A stretch of DNA of 64,000 nucleotides from Comamonadaceae bacterium CG12_big_fil_rev_8_21_14_0_65_59_15 (GTDB taxonomy: Bacteria; Pseudomonadota; Gammaproteobacteria; Burkholderiales; Burkholderiaceae_C): positions 56,613-120,612 of the forward strand of contig PCUV01000067.1 of NCBI GenBank assembly GCA_002786915.1. The letters are read 5' to 3'. The stretch's first letter is position 1. Each line of letters begins with the position of its first letter. Under the pieces are notes generated by a model, which made no database searches, was not told the origin of the DNA, and saw only the letters and a list, made by a program, of their open reading frames with translations. A program made the position numbers and the translations under genes. This document shows positions 1 to 8,483 of this stretch, piece by piece.

Positions 1-249
1 CCCGTTCGTTTTTCTCCCGGCGAAACCATTGCAGCCGCCCTGCAGCGCCATGGTGTCACCGACTTGGGGGCCGGCGTAGGCGAGCTGCACGGGCGCTACT
101 TTTGTGGCATTGGCACCTGCCAGGCGTGTCTGGTGTCGGTGAGCGGCGCCAGCGCGGTCGAAGCCTGCCTGACGCTGGCGCAAGCCGGTATGCGTTTGAG
201 CCCGGCGCTGCTGCCGGGCCATCCTGACGCACCGGGAGCTGGCGCGTGA
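1..249 (+). CDS. (2Fe-2S)-binding protein, HcnA-like small subunit (5' end outside the window)
   Basis: The frame is open from base 1 and stops at 247-249, giving 82 visible residues. The pattern FCGIGTCQACLV followed by a further Cys (VEACLT) is the cluster of plant-type [2Fe-2S] small subunits found in HcnA and in opine or hydroxyproline oxidoreductases. In those families this subunit passes electrons within a membrane-associated amino-acid or amine dehydrogenase. The stop overlaps the GTG start of the next gene, so the two are translationally coupled. The catalytic DadA-like subunit that usually completes such a complex is not visible and may lie upstream. The substrate is unknown. Confidence 0.75.
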   Translation, partial: PVRFSPGETIAAALQRHGVTDLGAGVGELHGRYFCGIGTCQACLVSVSGASAVEACLTLAQAGMRLSPALLPGHPDAPGAGA

Positions 250-1580
250 GTGCCACGGATGTTCTGGTGATTGGTGCCGGCCCTGCCGGGCTGGCCGCTG
301 TAGTGGAGCTGGCGCGCCTGGGGCTAACCAGCCAGCTGGTCGAGCAGCGCGACCAGGTGGGCGGGGCCATCTACCGCCGCCACGCTGGCGCGGGGTCCCA
401 TGTGTTGTTGCTGCCCGAGTCGCACCGCAGGCGTCGCGACGCCTTGCTGCAAAGCTACGCAGCCGCGCAAACACGCGTCACGCCCTTGATGTCGTCGGTG
501 TTCGTCGGGGTGGACCAGGACCAGCGCTTTTTGATCGACAACCGCGCTCTGGGGTGCGTGCAAAGTGTGCGCCCACGCGCGGTCATTCTGGCCGTGGGCA
601 CGGTCGAGCAGGTGTTGCCGCGCGAGGGCTGGGAACTGCCCGGCGTGGTCACGGCCGGTGGCATGCAGGTGCAGTTCAAGGAAACCGGGCAAGCCCCGCA
701 AGGCCGCGTTTTGCTGGCCGGCAGCGGCCCCTTGCTGCTGGCGTTGGCTGCGCAGTTGGCGGCAGCGGGCAACCCGCCGCTGGCGGTGCTGGAGCGCGCG
801 CAGCCGCTGGCATCCGCCTGGTGGCAAGCGGGCGCGGTGTTGCAGGTGCTGCGCAGTTGGCCACATGTGCAAGAAGCCGCGCTGTACGCGCGTGAGCTGT
901 GGCGCGCGCGCGTGCCGTATCTCACGGGCTGGCAGGTGCAGTCCGTGCAGCCTGCGGCTGAGGGTCTGGTGGTGCAGGCGTGCCACAGCAGCGGCGTGAC
1001 ACGCCAGTATCAGGTGCAGCATGTCGCGCTGCACGACGGCCTGTTGCACAACAACACCGGCTTGCCCGCGTGCGCGCAGTCGGATCAACGTCTGGTGGTG
1101 CATGCCGGTGATTGCCGCGAGGTGCTGGGCGCTGGCGCAGCCATCGACGACGGCCGACGCGCGGCGCAGCAGGTGGCGCGCCATCTGGGGCAGCGCTGTG
1201 ACAGTGCCGTGCTGGAACAAGCCCTGGCCCGGGCGCAACGCACGCAAAACGCGCTGGCGCAGTTGTTCCATGCCGCGCCCTTCACGCCCACTGCCAACGC
1301 AGTGGTGTGCCGCTGCGAGGGCCTGCGCCGCAGCGACTTTGACCAATTGCAGGTGGCGGCTTCGGCGCATGAGATGCGTCTGAGCGGACGCTTTGGCATG
1401 GGGGCGTGCCAGGGGCGTTTTTGTGCCCATCACCTGAGCGAACTGGCGCATCAGCGTGGCATAGACTTCGACCCCGGCGCGCTCAACGGCGACGTGCCGC
1501 GCTGGCCGCTGCGACCGGTGGCGCTGACGGCGCTGGCGGCGTATGCAGAGCCAGAGGGTGATGCACCCTGCGCTGCCTGA
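246..1580 (+). CDS. FAD/NAD(P)-dependent oxidoreductase, HcnB / opine oxidase subunit A-like
   Basis: This 444-residue protein begins with a dinucleotide-binding loop (VIGAGPAGLAA, residues 7-17) and a second fold near residue 155 (LLAGSGPLLL). Four cysteines near the C terminus (VVCRCEG about residue 357, GACQGRFC about residue 385) form a BFD-like [2Fe-2S] site, as in the HcnB/OoxA family. The GTG start overlaps the stop of the upstream ferredoxin-like subunit by four bases. Together they look like two subunits of a multi-subunit amine or amino-acid dehydrogenase. The family is well supported; the substrate is not. The convergent uup gene ends directly next to this stop, leaving no intergenic space. 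Confidence 0.8.
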   Translation: MSATDVLVIGAGPAGLAAVVELARLGLTSQLVEQRDQVGGAIYRRHAGAGSHVLLLPESHRRRRDALLQSYAAAQTRVTPLMSSVFVGVDQDQRFLIDNRALGCVQSVRPRAVILAVGTVEQVLPREGWELPGVVTAGGMQVQFKETGQAPQGRVLLAGSGPLLLALAAQLAAAGNPPLAVLERAQPLASAWWQAGAVLQVLRSWPHVQEAALYARELWRARVPYLTGWQVQSVQPAAEGLVVQACHSSGVTRQYQVQHVALHDGLLHNNTGLPACAQSDQRLVVHAGDCREVLGAGAAIDDGRRAAQQVARHLGQRCDSAVLEQALARAQRTQNALAQLFHAAPFTPTANAVVCRCEGLRRSDFDQLQVAASAHEMRLSGRFGMGACQGRFCAHHLSELAHQRGIDFDPGALNGDVPRWPLRPVALTALAAYAEPEGDAPCAA

Positions 1581-3551
1581 TCAGCCCAGGCTGCCCAGGG
1601 CGTCCCAGCGCTCCAGCGCAGCCATCAATTCGTCTTCAATTTGCGCGCTGCGCGCGGCCAGTTTGAGCGCGCGGGCATTGTCAATGGCATACAGGCTGCC
1701 GTCAGCCAACAGGTCGGCGGCTTCTTTTTGCTCGGTCTCCAGTCGCGCAATCAGGTCAGGCAGGGCGTCAAGCTCACGCTGATCCTTGAAGCTGAGTTTG
1801 CGAGGTTTGACCGCGCTGGCGCTGGCTTGGCCGGTGGACAAGGGCACGTCGGGTGCCTTGATTTGCTCTTTGTCTGATAGCTGCTTGCCCTTGTATTTAT
1901 TGGGCTGCAAGCCATTTTTATCATTATTTCTGGCAAGCTCTGCGGCGCGGCGGCTTTGCGTGAGCCAGTCGGTCACGCCGCCTTCGTACTCGCGCCAGCG
2001 CGCGTCACCCTCATAGGCGATGGTGCTGGTGACCACGTTGTCCATGAAGGTGCGGTCGTGGCTGACCAGAAACACGGTGCCGTCATAAGCTTGCAACAGG
2101 TCTTCAAGCAGCTCCAGCGTGTCGATGTCAAGGTCGTTGGTGGGTTCGTCCAGCACCAGCACGTTGGCGGGGCGGGCAAACAGCCGCGCCAGCAGCAGGC
2201 GGTTGCGCTCGCCACCGCTCAAACTGCGCACCGGGGAGTTGGCGCGCGCCGGGGCAAACAAGAAGTCGCCCAGGTAGCTTTTGACGTGCTGGCGCCGGTT
2301 GCCGATTTCGATCCATTCACTGCCCGGGCTGATGAAGTCTTCCAGCGTGGCGTCCAGGTCCAGCGCGTTGCGCATCTGGTCAAAGTAGGCCACCGTCACG
2401 TTGGCACCCTGGCGCACCGTGCCCCAGGGGCTGTGGCCGGGCTCGGGCGCCGGGGAATTGGCGGGAGCAGGATCGGCTTTGAGTTCACCCAGGATGAGTT
2501 TGAGCAGCGTGGTTTTGCCCGCGCCGTTGGGGCCCAGCAGGCCGATTTTGTCGCCGCGCAAAATGGTGGCAGAAAAATCGCGCACGATGCAGTTGTCGCC
2601 AAAGCTTTTGGACACGTGGGTCAGTTCCGACACCAGCTTGCCGCTGGCCGCGCCGCTGGCCACGTCCATCTTGACGCTGCCCTGCGTGTTGCGCCGCGTG
2701 GCGTGCTCGGCGCGCAGGGCTTGCAGGCGTTCGATGCGCGCCTGGGCACGCGTGCGGCGTGCCTCCACGCCCTTGCGGATCCAGATTTCTTCTTGCGCCA
2801 GCAGCTTGTCGGCGCGCGCGTTGATGACGGCTTCTTGCGCCAGCTGTTCGGCTTTTTGGCGCAGGTAGGCGGCAAAATTGCCGGGGTAGCTTAAAAGCTG
2901 GCCACGGTCGAGCTCGACGATGCGCGTGGCCACGTTGTCCAGAAATGATCGGTCGTGCGTGACGCAGATCATCGACCCCTTGAACTCGCACAGCAGGCCT
3001 TCCAGCCACTCGATGCTGTCCAGGTCCAGATGGTTGGTGGGTTCGTCCAGCAGCAGCACGTCGGGCGCGGCTACCAGCGCCTGCGCCAGCGCCACGCGTT
3101 TTTTGTTGCCGCCTGAGAGCGTGCCGATCAGCGCGTGGGCGTCCAGGTGCAGGCGTTGCAACGTCTCACCCACGCGCTGCTCCCAGTTCCAGCCGTCCAG
3201 CGATTCGATCTCGCTTTGCATGGCGTCCAGATCGCCATGACCCTGGGAATACTCATCAATTAAGGCTCTAGCCCTTGCCATACCTGCGCTGACAGCTTCA
3301 AAAACAGAAGCATCTGCGGCCAGTTGCGGCTCTTGCGCCACGTAGGCGATGCGCAGCCCCCCCTGCACCTGCAGCAAGCCGTCATCGGGCTTGTCCAGCC
3401 CGCCCAGAATTTTGAGCATCGACGATTTGCCCGCACCGTTGCGCCCGATCAGGCCCACGCGCTCTTGGGTTTCAAGTGAAAAATCCGCGTGGTCAAGCAG
3501 GGGAACGTGCCCAAAAGCGAGTTGGGCGTCAAGCAGGGTGATCAAAGCCAT
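1581..3551 (-). CDS. uup: ABC-F family ATPase Uup
   Basis: This 656-residue soluble protein has two tandem ABC domains and no membrane segments. Domain 1 has GRNGAGKSS, the signature LSGGNKKR and Walker B LLLDEPTNHLDL. Domain 2 has GPNGAGKTT, SGGERNRLLL and VLDEPTNDLDI. A charged C-terminal tail (from about residue 580) is the DNA-binding coiled coil typical of Uup. In other bacteria Uup affects precise transposon excision and ribosome-linked functions. I chose the ATG at 3551, which gives the normal N terminus (MALITLL), instead of an upstream start. Two stretches resemble the dispersed hairpin repeat of this genome, one in the linker after domain 2 and one near residue 92. Confidence 0.9.
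   Translation of the reverse strand: MALITLLDAQLAFGHVPLLDHADFSLETQERVGLIGRNGAGKSSMLKILGGLDKPDDGLLQVQGGLRIAYVAQEPQLAADASVFEAVSAGMARARALIDEYSQGHGDLDAMQSEIESLDGWNWEQRVGETLQRLHLDAHALIGTLSGGNKKRVALAQALVAAPDVLLLDEPTNHLDLDSIEWLEGLLCEFKGSMICVTHDRSFLDNVATRIVELDRGQLLSYPGNFAAYLRQKAEQLAQEAVINARADKLLAQEEIWIRKGVEARRTRAQARIERLQALRAEHATRRNTQGSVKMDVASGAASGKLVSELTHVSKSFGDNCIVRDFSATILRGDKIGLLGPNGAGKTTLLKLILGELKADPAPANSPAPEPGHSPWGTVRQGANVTVAYFDQMRNALDLDATLEDFISPGSEWIEIGNRRQHVKSYLGDFLFAPARANSPVRSLSGGERNRLLLARLFARPANVLVLDEPTNDLDIDTLELLEDLLQAYDGTVFLVSHDRTFMDNVVTSTIAYEGDARWREYEGGVTDWLTQSRRAAELARNNDKNGLQPNKYKGKQLSDKEQIKAPDVPLSTGQASASAVKPRKLSFKDQRELDALPDLIARLETEQKEAADLLADGSLYAIDNARALKLAARSAQIEDELMAALERWDALGSLG
1877..1920. 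repeat. Dispersed hairpin repeat inside the uup coding region
   Basis: The plus strand reads ATAGCTGCTTGCCCTTG, then TATTTATTGGGCTGCAAG and CCATTTTT. It matches in reverse orientation the intergenic repeats at 12.1, 19.3, 29.6 and 32.4 kb. It stays in frame and encodes part of the flexible linker between the second ABC domain and the C-terminal coiled coil of Uup. Confidence 0.5.
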
Positions 3552-3626
3552 AGGGGCGTGATTATCCGGGAAGGGCCGCGCCCTGGGCGCGCAGATTGTC
3601 ACGGGCGCGGTGATAAGCTACGCGCC

Positions 3627-5648
3627 ATGAAACCACCTTACATCCCCCAACTGCGCCTGTATCAAAACTGGCTGATGGAGCAGCGACAGCTGCAATTTGA
3701 CGACTACCAAGCGCTGTGGCGCTGGTCGGTGACCGACCTGGACGCTTTTTGGCAGAGCATCTGGGACTACTTTGACATTCAGTCGCCCACGCCGCACAGC
3801 GCCGTGCTGGCCGACGCGCGTATGCCCGGCGCCCAGTGGTTCCCGGGGGCGCAATGCAATTACGCGCGACAGGTGTTTCGCCATGTGCAGGCCGCTGACG
3901 CTGCGGGCATGCCAGCCTTGATCAGCCATGGTGAAAAGAGCCTGGCTGCTGGCAGCCCCGCGCGCACGCTGAGCTGGGCTGAGCTGAAGCGCCAATCCGC
4001 TGCGCTGGCGCTGCATCTGCAAGCACTGGGTGTGCAACCGGGTGACCGCGTGGCGGCTTACCTGCCCAATGCGCCCGAGGCGGTGATTGCGTTTCTGGCC
4101 ACTGCCAGCATCGGCGCGGTCTGGAGCGTGTGCGCGCCCGACATGGGCTCGCAGGCGGTGCTGGACCGTTTCAGGCAGATCGAGCCCAAGGTGCTGATCG
4201 CGTGTGACGGCGTCACCTACGCCGGGCGCGACATCGACCGCAGCACGGTGGTGAACGAAATCCGCGCCGCCCTGCCCACCGTGACGCACCTGATCGTGCA
4301 CGACAACCTGGGCACGCACGCCGCCATCACCGAGCACGCGTTGTTTGCGACCGTGTGCGCGCGTGACGACGCGCAGACCGCTGCTTTTGAGCCGCGCTGG
4401 GTGGCGTTTGACCACCCGCTGTGGATTGTGTATTCCAGCGGTACCACCGGCTTGCCCAAGGCGATCGTGCACGGGCACGGCGGCATTATTCTGGTGGGGC
4501 TCACGCTCAAGACGCTGCACGACGACATCGGCCCCAGCTACGCCGACAACACCCGGGGTGAACGCTTCCTGTGGTACAGCAGCACCGGCTGGATGATGTG
4601 GAACGCGCAAATTTATGGCTTGCTCGACGGCACCACCTGCTGCACTTTTGACGGCAACCCCGGTGGTACCAAAGACAAACCTGACTGGACCACACTGTGG
4701 CGCTTTGCCGCCGCAACCCAGGTGACGTTCTTTGGCGCGGGCGCCGCGTTCTACGCCAGCTGCATGAAGGCCGGCATCGATCTGTCGACATGTGGCGACT
4801 TGACCCGCGTGCGTGCGCTGGGCACTACCGGATCGCCCTTGTCGGCCGAGGTGCAGCAGTGGGGCACCGACCAGTTCCACCGTGTCGGTTTGAAAGAAGA
4901 CATCTGGTGGTGCAACATCTCGGGCGGCACCGACTTTGCCAGCGCGTTCATCGGCGGCAACCGTGAGCTGCCACTTCATCCGGGCGAAATGCAGTGCCGT
5001 ATGCTTGGCTGCGCCGTGGAGGCCTGGAGCGAATCCGGTCAGGTGGTGGTCGATGAGGTGGGTGAACTGGTGTGCCTCAAACCCATTCCGTCGATGCCAC
5101 TGTACCTGTGGGGCGACAAAAACAACGCGCGCTATCTGTCGAGCTACTTTGACACCTACCCCAACGTGTGGCGCCACGGCGACTGGCTCAAGGTGACGCC
5201 GCAGGGCGGCTGCATCATCTACGGCCGCTCGGACGCCACCATCAATCGCTACGGACTGCGCATGGGCACGAGCGAAATTTACAACGCAGTCGAATCATTG
5301 CCCGAGGTGATTGACTCGATGGTGGTGGACCTGGAATACCTGGGGCGCGACAGCTACATGCCGTTGTTTGTGGTGCTGCGTGAAGGCGTGACGCTGGATG
5401 ACGCGTTGCGCACGCGCATCGGGCAAGCCATCCGCAATGCGCTGTCGCCACGGTTTGTGCCCGATGACGTGTTTCAGGTGGCCGAGATTCCACGCACCCT
5501 GTCGGGCAAAAAGCAGGAGCTGCCCATCAAGAAGTTGCTGCTGGGCCAACCGATCGACAAAGTCGTCAACCGCGACGCCATGGCCAACCCAGGTTGCCTG
5601 GACTGGTATGTGGCGTTCGCCAAGAACCGCGCCGAGCACAAGACCTGA
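3627..5648 (+). CDS. aacS: Acetoacetyl-CoA synthetase (acetoacetate-CoA ligase)
   Basis: This 673-residue ANL-superfamily enzyme activates acetoacetate to acetoacetyl-CoA with ATP, linking ketone-body and polyhydroxybutyrate turnover to central metabolism. The N-terminal linker (YQNWLMEQRQ), the P-loop-like motif YSSGTTGLPKAIVHGHGG (about residue 270), the hinge motif GRSDATINRYGLRMGTSE (about residue 533) and the catalytic lysine region RTLSGKKQELPIKK near the C terminus are all present. Length fits the family. The ATG at 3627 is chosen because the protein aligns from MKPPYIPQ; longer starts run through the divergent uup promoter region. It stands alone, divergent from uup across 75 bases. 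Confidence 0.92.
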   Translation: MKPPYIPQLRLYQNWLMEQRQLQFDDYQALWRWSVTDLDAFWQSIWDYFDIQSPTPHSAVLADARMPGAQWFPGAQCNYARQVFRHVQAADAAGMPALISHGEKSLAAGSPARTLSWAELKRQSAALALHLQALGVQPGDRVAAYLPNAPEAVIAFLATASIGAVWSVCAPDMGSQAVLDRFRQIEPKVLIACDGVTYAGRDIDRSTVVNEIRAALPTVTHLIVHDNLGTHAAITEHALFATVCARDDAQTAAFEPRWVAFDHPLWIVYSSGTTGLPKAIVHGHGGIILVGLTLKTLHDDIGPSYADNTRGERFLWYSSTGWMMWNAQIYGLLDGTTCCTFDGNPGGTKDKPDWTTLWRFAAATQVTFFGAGAAFYASCMKAGIDLSTCGDLTRVRALGTTGSPLSAEVQQWGTDQFHRVGLKEDIWWCNISGGTDFASAFIGGNRELPLHPGEMQCRMLGCAVEAWSESGQVVVDEVGELVCLKPIPSMPLYLWGDKNNARYLSSYFDTYPNVWRHGDWLKVTPQGGCIIYGRSDATINRYGLRMGTSEIYNAVESLPEVIDSMVVDLEYLGRDSYMPLFVVLREGVTLDDALRTRIGQAIRNALSPRFVPDDVFQVAEIPRTLSGKKQELPIKKLLLGQPIDKVVNRDAMANPGCLDWYVAFAKNRAEHKT

Positions 5649-5750
5649 AGCTGGCGCACCGGGTGTGGGTGGCACTCGGTTGCGGCCTTGGGCAAGCGTG
5701 CGGTCATACGCGGGATTGCACATTCACTTTGTGAAACATTTGCCACTTTG

Positions 5751-5779
5751 TTGAGAATGGTTCGCATTTGCTGGATAAT
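5751..5779 (+). promoter_or_regulatory. Sigma-70 promoter with overlapping Fur-box-like site upstream of fbpA
   Basis: A -35 TTGAGA (5751-5756) and a -10 GATAAT (5774-5779) are separated by 17 bases. Between and overlapping them, GAGAATGGTTCGCATTTGC (5753-5771) matches the 19-bp Fur consensus at 12 positions, including both outer half-sites. Its position over the promoter core fits repression by iron-loaded Fur. Confidence 0.65.
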
Positions 5780-5811
5780 TCAAACCTTCCCAAACAAGAC
5801 GCAATTTCCTT

Positions 5812-6819
5812 ATGAACCGCTTTTTCATCGTAGTGGCACTGGTCCTAACAGGGTCGATGTCGCTGGCCAGTGCGCAGCCGGTGGTGGTTTACTCGGCGCG
5901 CAACGAGCAACTGATCAAACCGCTGTTTGACCAGTACACCAAAGAAACCGGCGTGCCGGTGCAATTCATTACCGGCAGCGAAGGCCCCCTGCTGGCACGG
6001 TTGCGCGCCGAAGGCGCCAACACGTCGGCAGATGTGTTGCTGACAGTCGATGCCGGCAACCTGTGGCAAGCGGCCAATGAAGGGCTGCTGCGCCCGTTGC
6101 AGTCGCCGTCACTGCAAGCCAGCGTGCCAGCGCATTTACGCGACCCCGGCAACAGCTGGTTTGGCTTGTCGGTGCGCGCGCGCACCATCGTTTACAACAC
6201 GGCACGGGTCAAACCCACCGAGTTGTCCACCTACGAAGACCTGGCTGCCCCCAAATGGCACGGCCGCCTGTGCCTGCGCACCTCCAAAAAAGTCTACAAC
6301 CAGAGCCTGGTGGCCATGTTGATCGCCGAGCACGGCGAGAGCGCCACCCAAGCCATCGTGCAGGGCTGGGTGAACAATCTGGCGGTGCCGGTTTTTGCCG
6401 ACGACACCAAAGCCATCGAAGCGGTGGCGCAGGGGCAATGCGACGTGACCCTGGTCAATACTTACTACTTTGGACGGCTGTTGCAAAAGTCGCCCCAGTT
6501 GCCCGTGGCGATCTTCTGGCCCAACCAGAACGTGGCCGGGCGCCAAACCGGCGTACACGTGAACGTGTCTGGCGCTGGCGTGACCCGTCATGCCAAAAAC
6601 CCGGCGGGGGGGCAGAAGCTGATCGAATGGCTGGCATCGGGCAAGGCGCAAAGCCTGTTTGCCGACAGCAACCTCGAATACCCGGTGAACCCCCAGGTGG
6701 CTCCGGCACCTGCCGTGGCGGCGTGGGGCACCTTCAAGCACAACCCGATCAACGTGAAGGAAGCGGGCAGCCGTCAGGTGCAGTCGGTTCAATTGATGGA
6801 TCGGGCGCGCTACAAGTGA
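5812..6819 (+). CDS. fbpA: Periplasmic Fe(3+)-binding protein of an ABC importer
   Basis: This 335-residue protein has a clear Sec signal peptide (MNRFFIVVALVLTGSMSLASA) and the fold of the FbpA/FutA class: VVVYSARNEQLIKPLF at the mature N terminus and the paired tyrosines in VNTYYFGRLL (about residue 220) that bind ferric iron in this family. It would capture Fe(III) in the periplasm and deliver it to the permease encoded 38 bases downstream. The promoter upstream carries a Fur-like site, which supports an iron function over thiamine or polyamine uptake. The gene symbol reflects family similarity only. Confidence 0.87.
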   Translation: MNRFFIVVALVLTGSMSLASAQPVVVYSARNEQLIKPLFDQYTKETGVPVQFITGSEGPLLARLRAEGANTSADVLLTVDAGNLWQAANEGLLRPLQSPSLQASVPAHLRDPGNSWFGLSVRARTIVYNTARVKPTELSTYEDLAAPKWHGRLCLRTSKKVYNQSLVAMLIAEHGESATQAIVQGWVNNLAVPVFADDTKAIEAVAQGQCDVTLVNTYYFGRLLQKSPQLPVAIFWPNQNVAGRQTGVHVNVSGAGVTRHAKNPAGGQKLIEWLASGKAQSLFADSNLEYPVNPQVAPAPAVAAWGTFKHNPINVKEAGSRQVQSVQLMDRARYK

Positions 6820-6857
6820 TGGCAACTCTCTGCCTGACGGAACGGCAAGGTTGACGC

Positions 6858-8483
6858 ATGCGCTTGGCATGGCAATGGCCCCATCCGTGGTTGCTGCTGG
6901 TCAGCGCGGTCGCAGCGATGGTGCTGGTGCCGGTGGTGGTCAGCGCGCTGGCGTTTGCTCAGGTGGATGCCAGCATCATGCGGCACTTGCGCCAGTACGT
7001 CCTGCCCGATTTGCTGCGCAACACTCTCTGGCTTTTGCTGGGCGTGGGCGTGGGCGTCACGCTGCTGGGGGTGTCGCTGGCCGCGCTGGTGGCGCTATGC
7101 GACTTTCCGGGGCGGCGCTGGCTGCAGTGGGCGCTGCTGCTTCCGCTGGCCGTGCCCGCGTACGTAAGCGGCTTTGTGATGATCGACCTGCTGGACTACG
7201 GCGGCCCGCTGCAGACCTGGCTGCGCGAAGGTTGGGGCGTGTCACCGTTGCCAGACATTCGCAACGGTACCGGCGTGGTGCTGGTGCTTTCGCTGTCGCT
7301 CTACCCGTATGTGTACCTGATTGCCAAAAATGCGTTTGCCTCGCAAGGCAGTGCGGCGCTGGAGGCCGCACAAGCGCTGGGCGTGCCGCCCTGGCTGGGG
7401 TTCTTGCGGGTGGCGCTGCCCATGGCCCGACCGTGGATCGGCGCCGGGTTGCTGCTGGCGCTGATGGAAACGCTGGCCGACTTTGGCACCATGGCGGTGT
7501 TCAACTTTGACACCTTCACCACGGCCATCTACAAGGCCTGGTACGGCATGTTTTCGCTGCCCGCAGCGGCTCAGCTCTCAAGCATTCTGTTGCTGTTTGT
7601 GCTGGTATTGGTGGTGCTGGAACAGCGCTCGCGCCGGGGCATGCGCTTTGCCGCAGTGGGCCGCAGCGGCAGCACCCGGCGCAGGCGCTTGCGCCCCTGG
7701 CCGGGCGTGCTGGCTTTGGCCTATGCGCTGGCGGTGCTGGCGCTGGCGTTTGGCGTGCCGGTGACCCAGCTGGTACGCTGGAGCGTGGCCTCCATGGCAC
7801 TCGATCTGGATACACGCTACTTTTCTTTTGTATGGCATTCGGTGTTGCTGGCTGCGCTCGGTACCGCGCTGGTGGTGGCTACCGCACTGCTGCTGGCGTA
7901 CGCTGGACGGCAACGCCCCGGGGGGCCAATGACTTGGCTGCAGCGCCTGGCCACGCTGGGCTACGCGTTTCCGGGCGCGGTGCTGGCCGTGGGCTGGTTC
8001 ATACCCGTGGCGGGGCTGGATGCCTGGCTGGCGGAGTTGGCACAGTCATGGCTGGGCATCGACACCCATGGTTGGCTCAAAGGCACGTTGCTGGTGATGC
8101 TGCTGGGTTATCTGGTGCGGTTTTTGGCGGTTTCTTTTGGGCCACTGAACAGCGGATTGCAGCGCATGGGCCGCAACGTGGACGAGGCCGCGCACAGCAT
8201 GGGCGTACACGGGCTGGCGCTGCTGCGCCAGGTGCACTGGCCGGCCTTGCGCGTGAGTGTGCAGACCGCTGCGGTGCTGACGTTTGTGGACATCGTCAAA
8301 GAGATGCCCATCACGCTGATGACGCGCCCGTTTGGCTGGGACACGCTGGCGGTGCGTATTTTTGAGATGACCTCTGAAGGCGAGTGGCAACGTGCGGCAC
8401 TGCCAGCGGTGGCGATCGTGCTGGTGGCCATGGTACCGATCGGGTTGCTGGCCAGCCGCAAGGAGCACGCAGATGAAACCTAG
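6858..8483 (+). CDS. fbpB: Fe(3+) ABC transporter permease
   Basis: This 541-residue integral membrane protein has about 12 hydrophobic segments arranged as two fused permease halves. Each half carries an EAA loop for contact with the ATPase: EAAQALGVPPWLGFLRV about residue 172 and DEAAHSMGVHGLALLRQ about residue 440. This double-length form is typical of FbpB-type ferric iron permeases. The start at 6858 (MRLAWQWPHP) leads directly into the first membrane segment. The stop overlaps the ATPase start by 11 bases, so the subunits are co-translated. Confidence 0.88.
   Translation: MRLAWQWPHPWLLLVSAVAAMVLVPVVVSALAFAQVDASIMRHLRQYVLPDLLRNTLWLLLGVGVGVTLLGVSLAALVALCDFPGRRWLQWALLLPLAVPAYVSGFVMIDLLDYGGPLQTWLREGWGVSPLPDIRNGTGVVLVLSLSLYPYVYLIAKNAFASQGSAALEAAQALGVPPWLGFLRVALPMARPWIGAGLLLALMETLADFGTMAVFNFDTFTTAIYKAWYGMFSLPAAAQLSSILLLFVLVLVVLEQRSRRGMRFAAVGRSGSTRRRRLRPWPGVLALAYALAVLALAFGVPVTQLVRWSVASMALDLDTRYFSFVWHSVLLAALGTALVVATALLLAYAGRQRPGGPMTWLQRLATLGYAFPGAVLAVGWFIPVAGLDAWLAELAQSWLGIDTHGWLKGTLLVMLLGYLVRFLAVSFGPLNSGLQRMGRNVDEAAHSMGVHGLALLRQVHWPALRVSVQTAAVLTFVDIVKEMPITLMTRPFGWDTLAVRIFEMTSEGEWQRAALPAVAIVLVAMVPIGLLASRKEHADET

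Noticed and set aside
324..1451. Long minus-strand open frame opposite the FAD oxidoreductase
   Set aside because: It is rich in His, Arg and Gln with no domain and mirrors a clear GC-rich gene; it is an antisense artefact.
3618..5177. 519-codon minus-strand frame opposite aacS
   Set aside because: The acetoacetyl-CoA synthetase on the plus strand explains the region fully.
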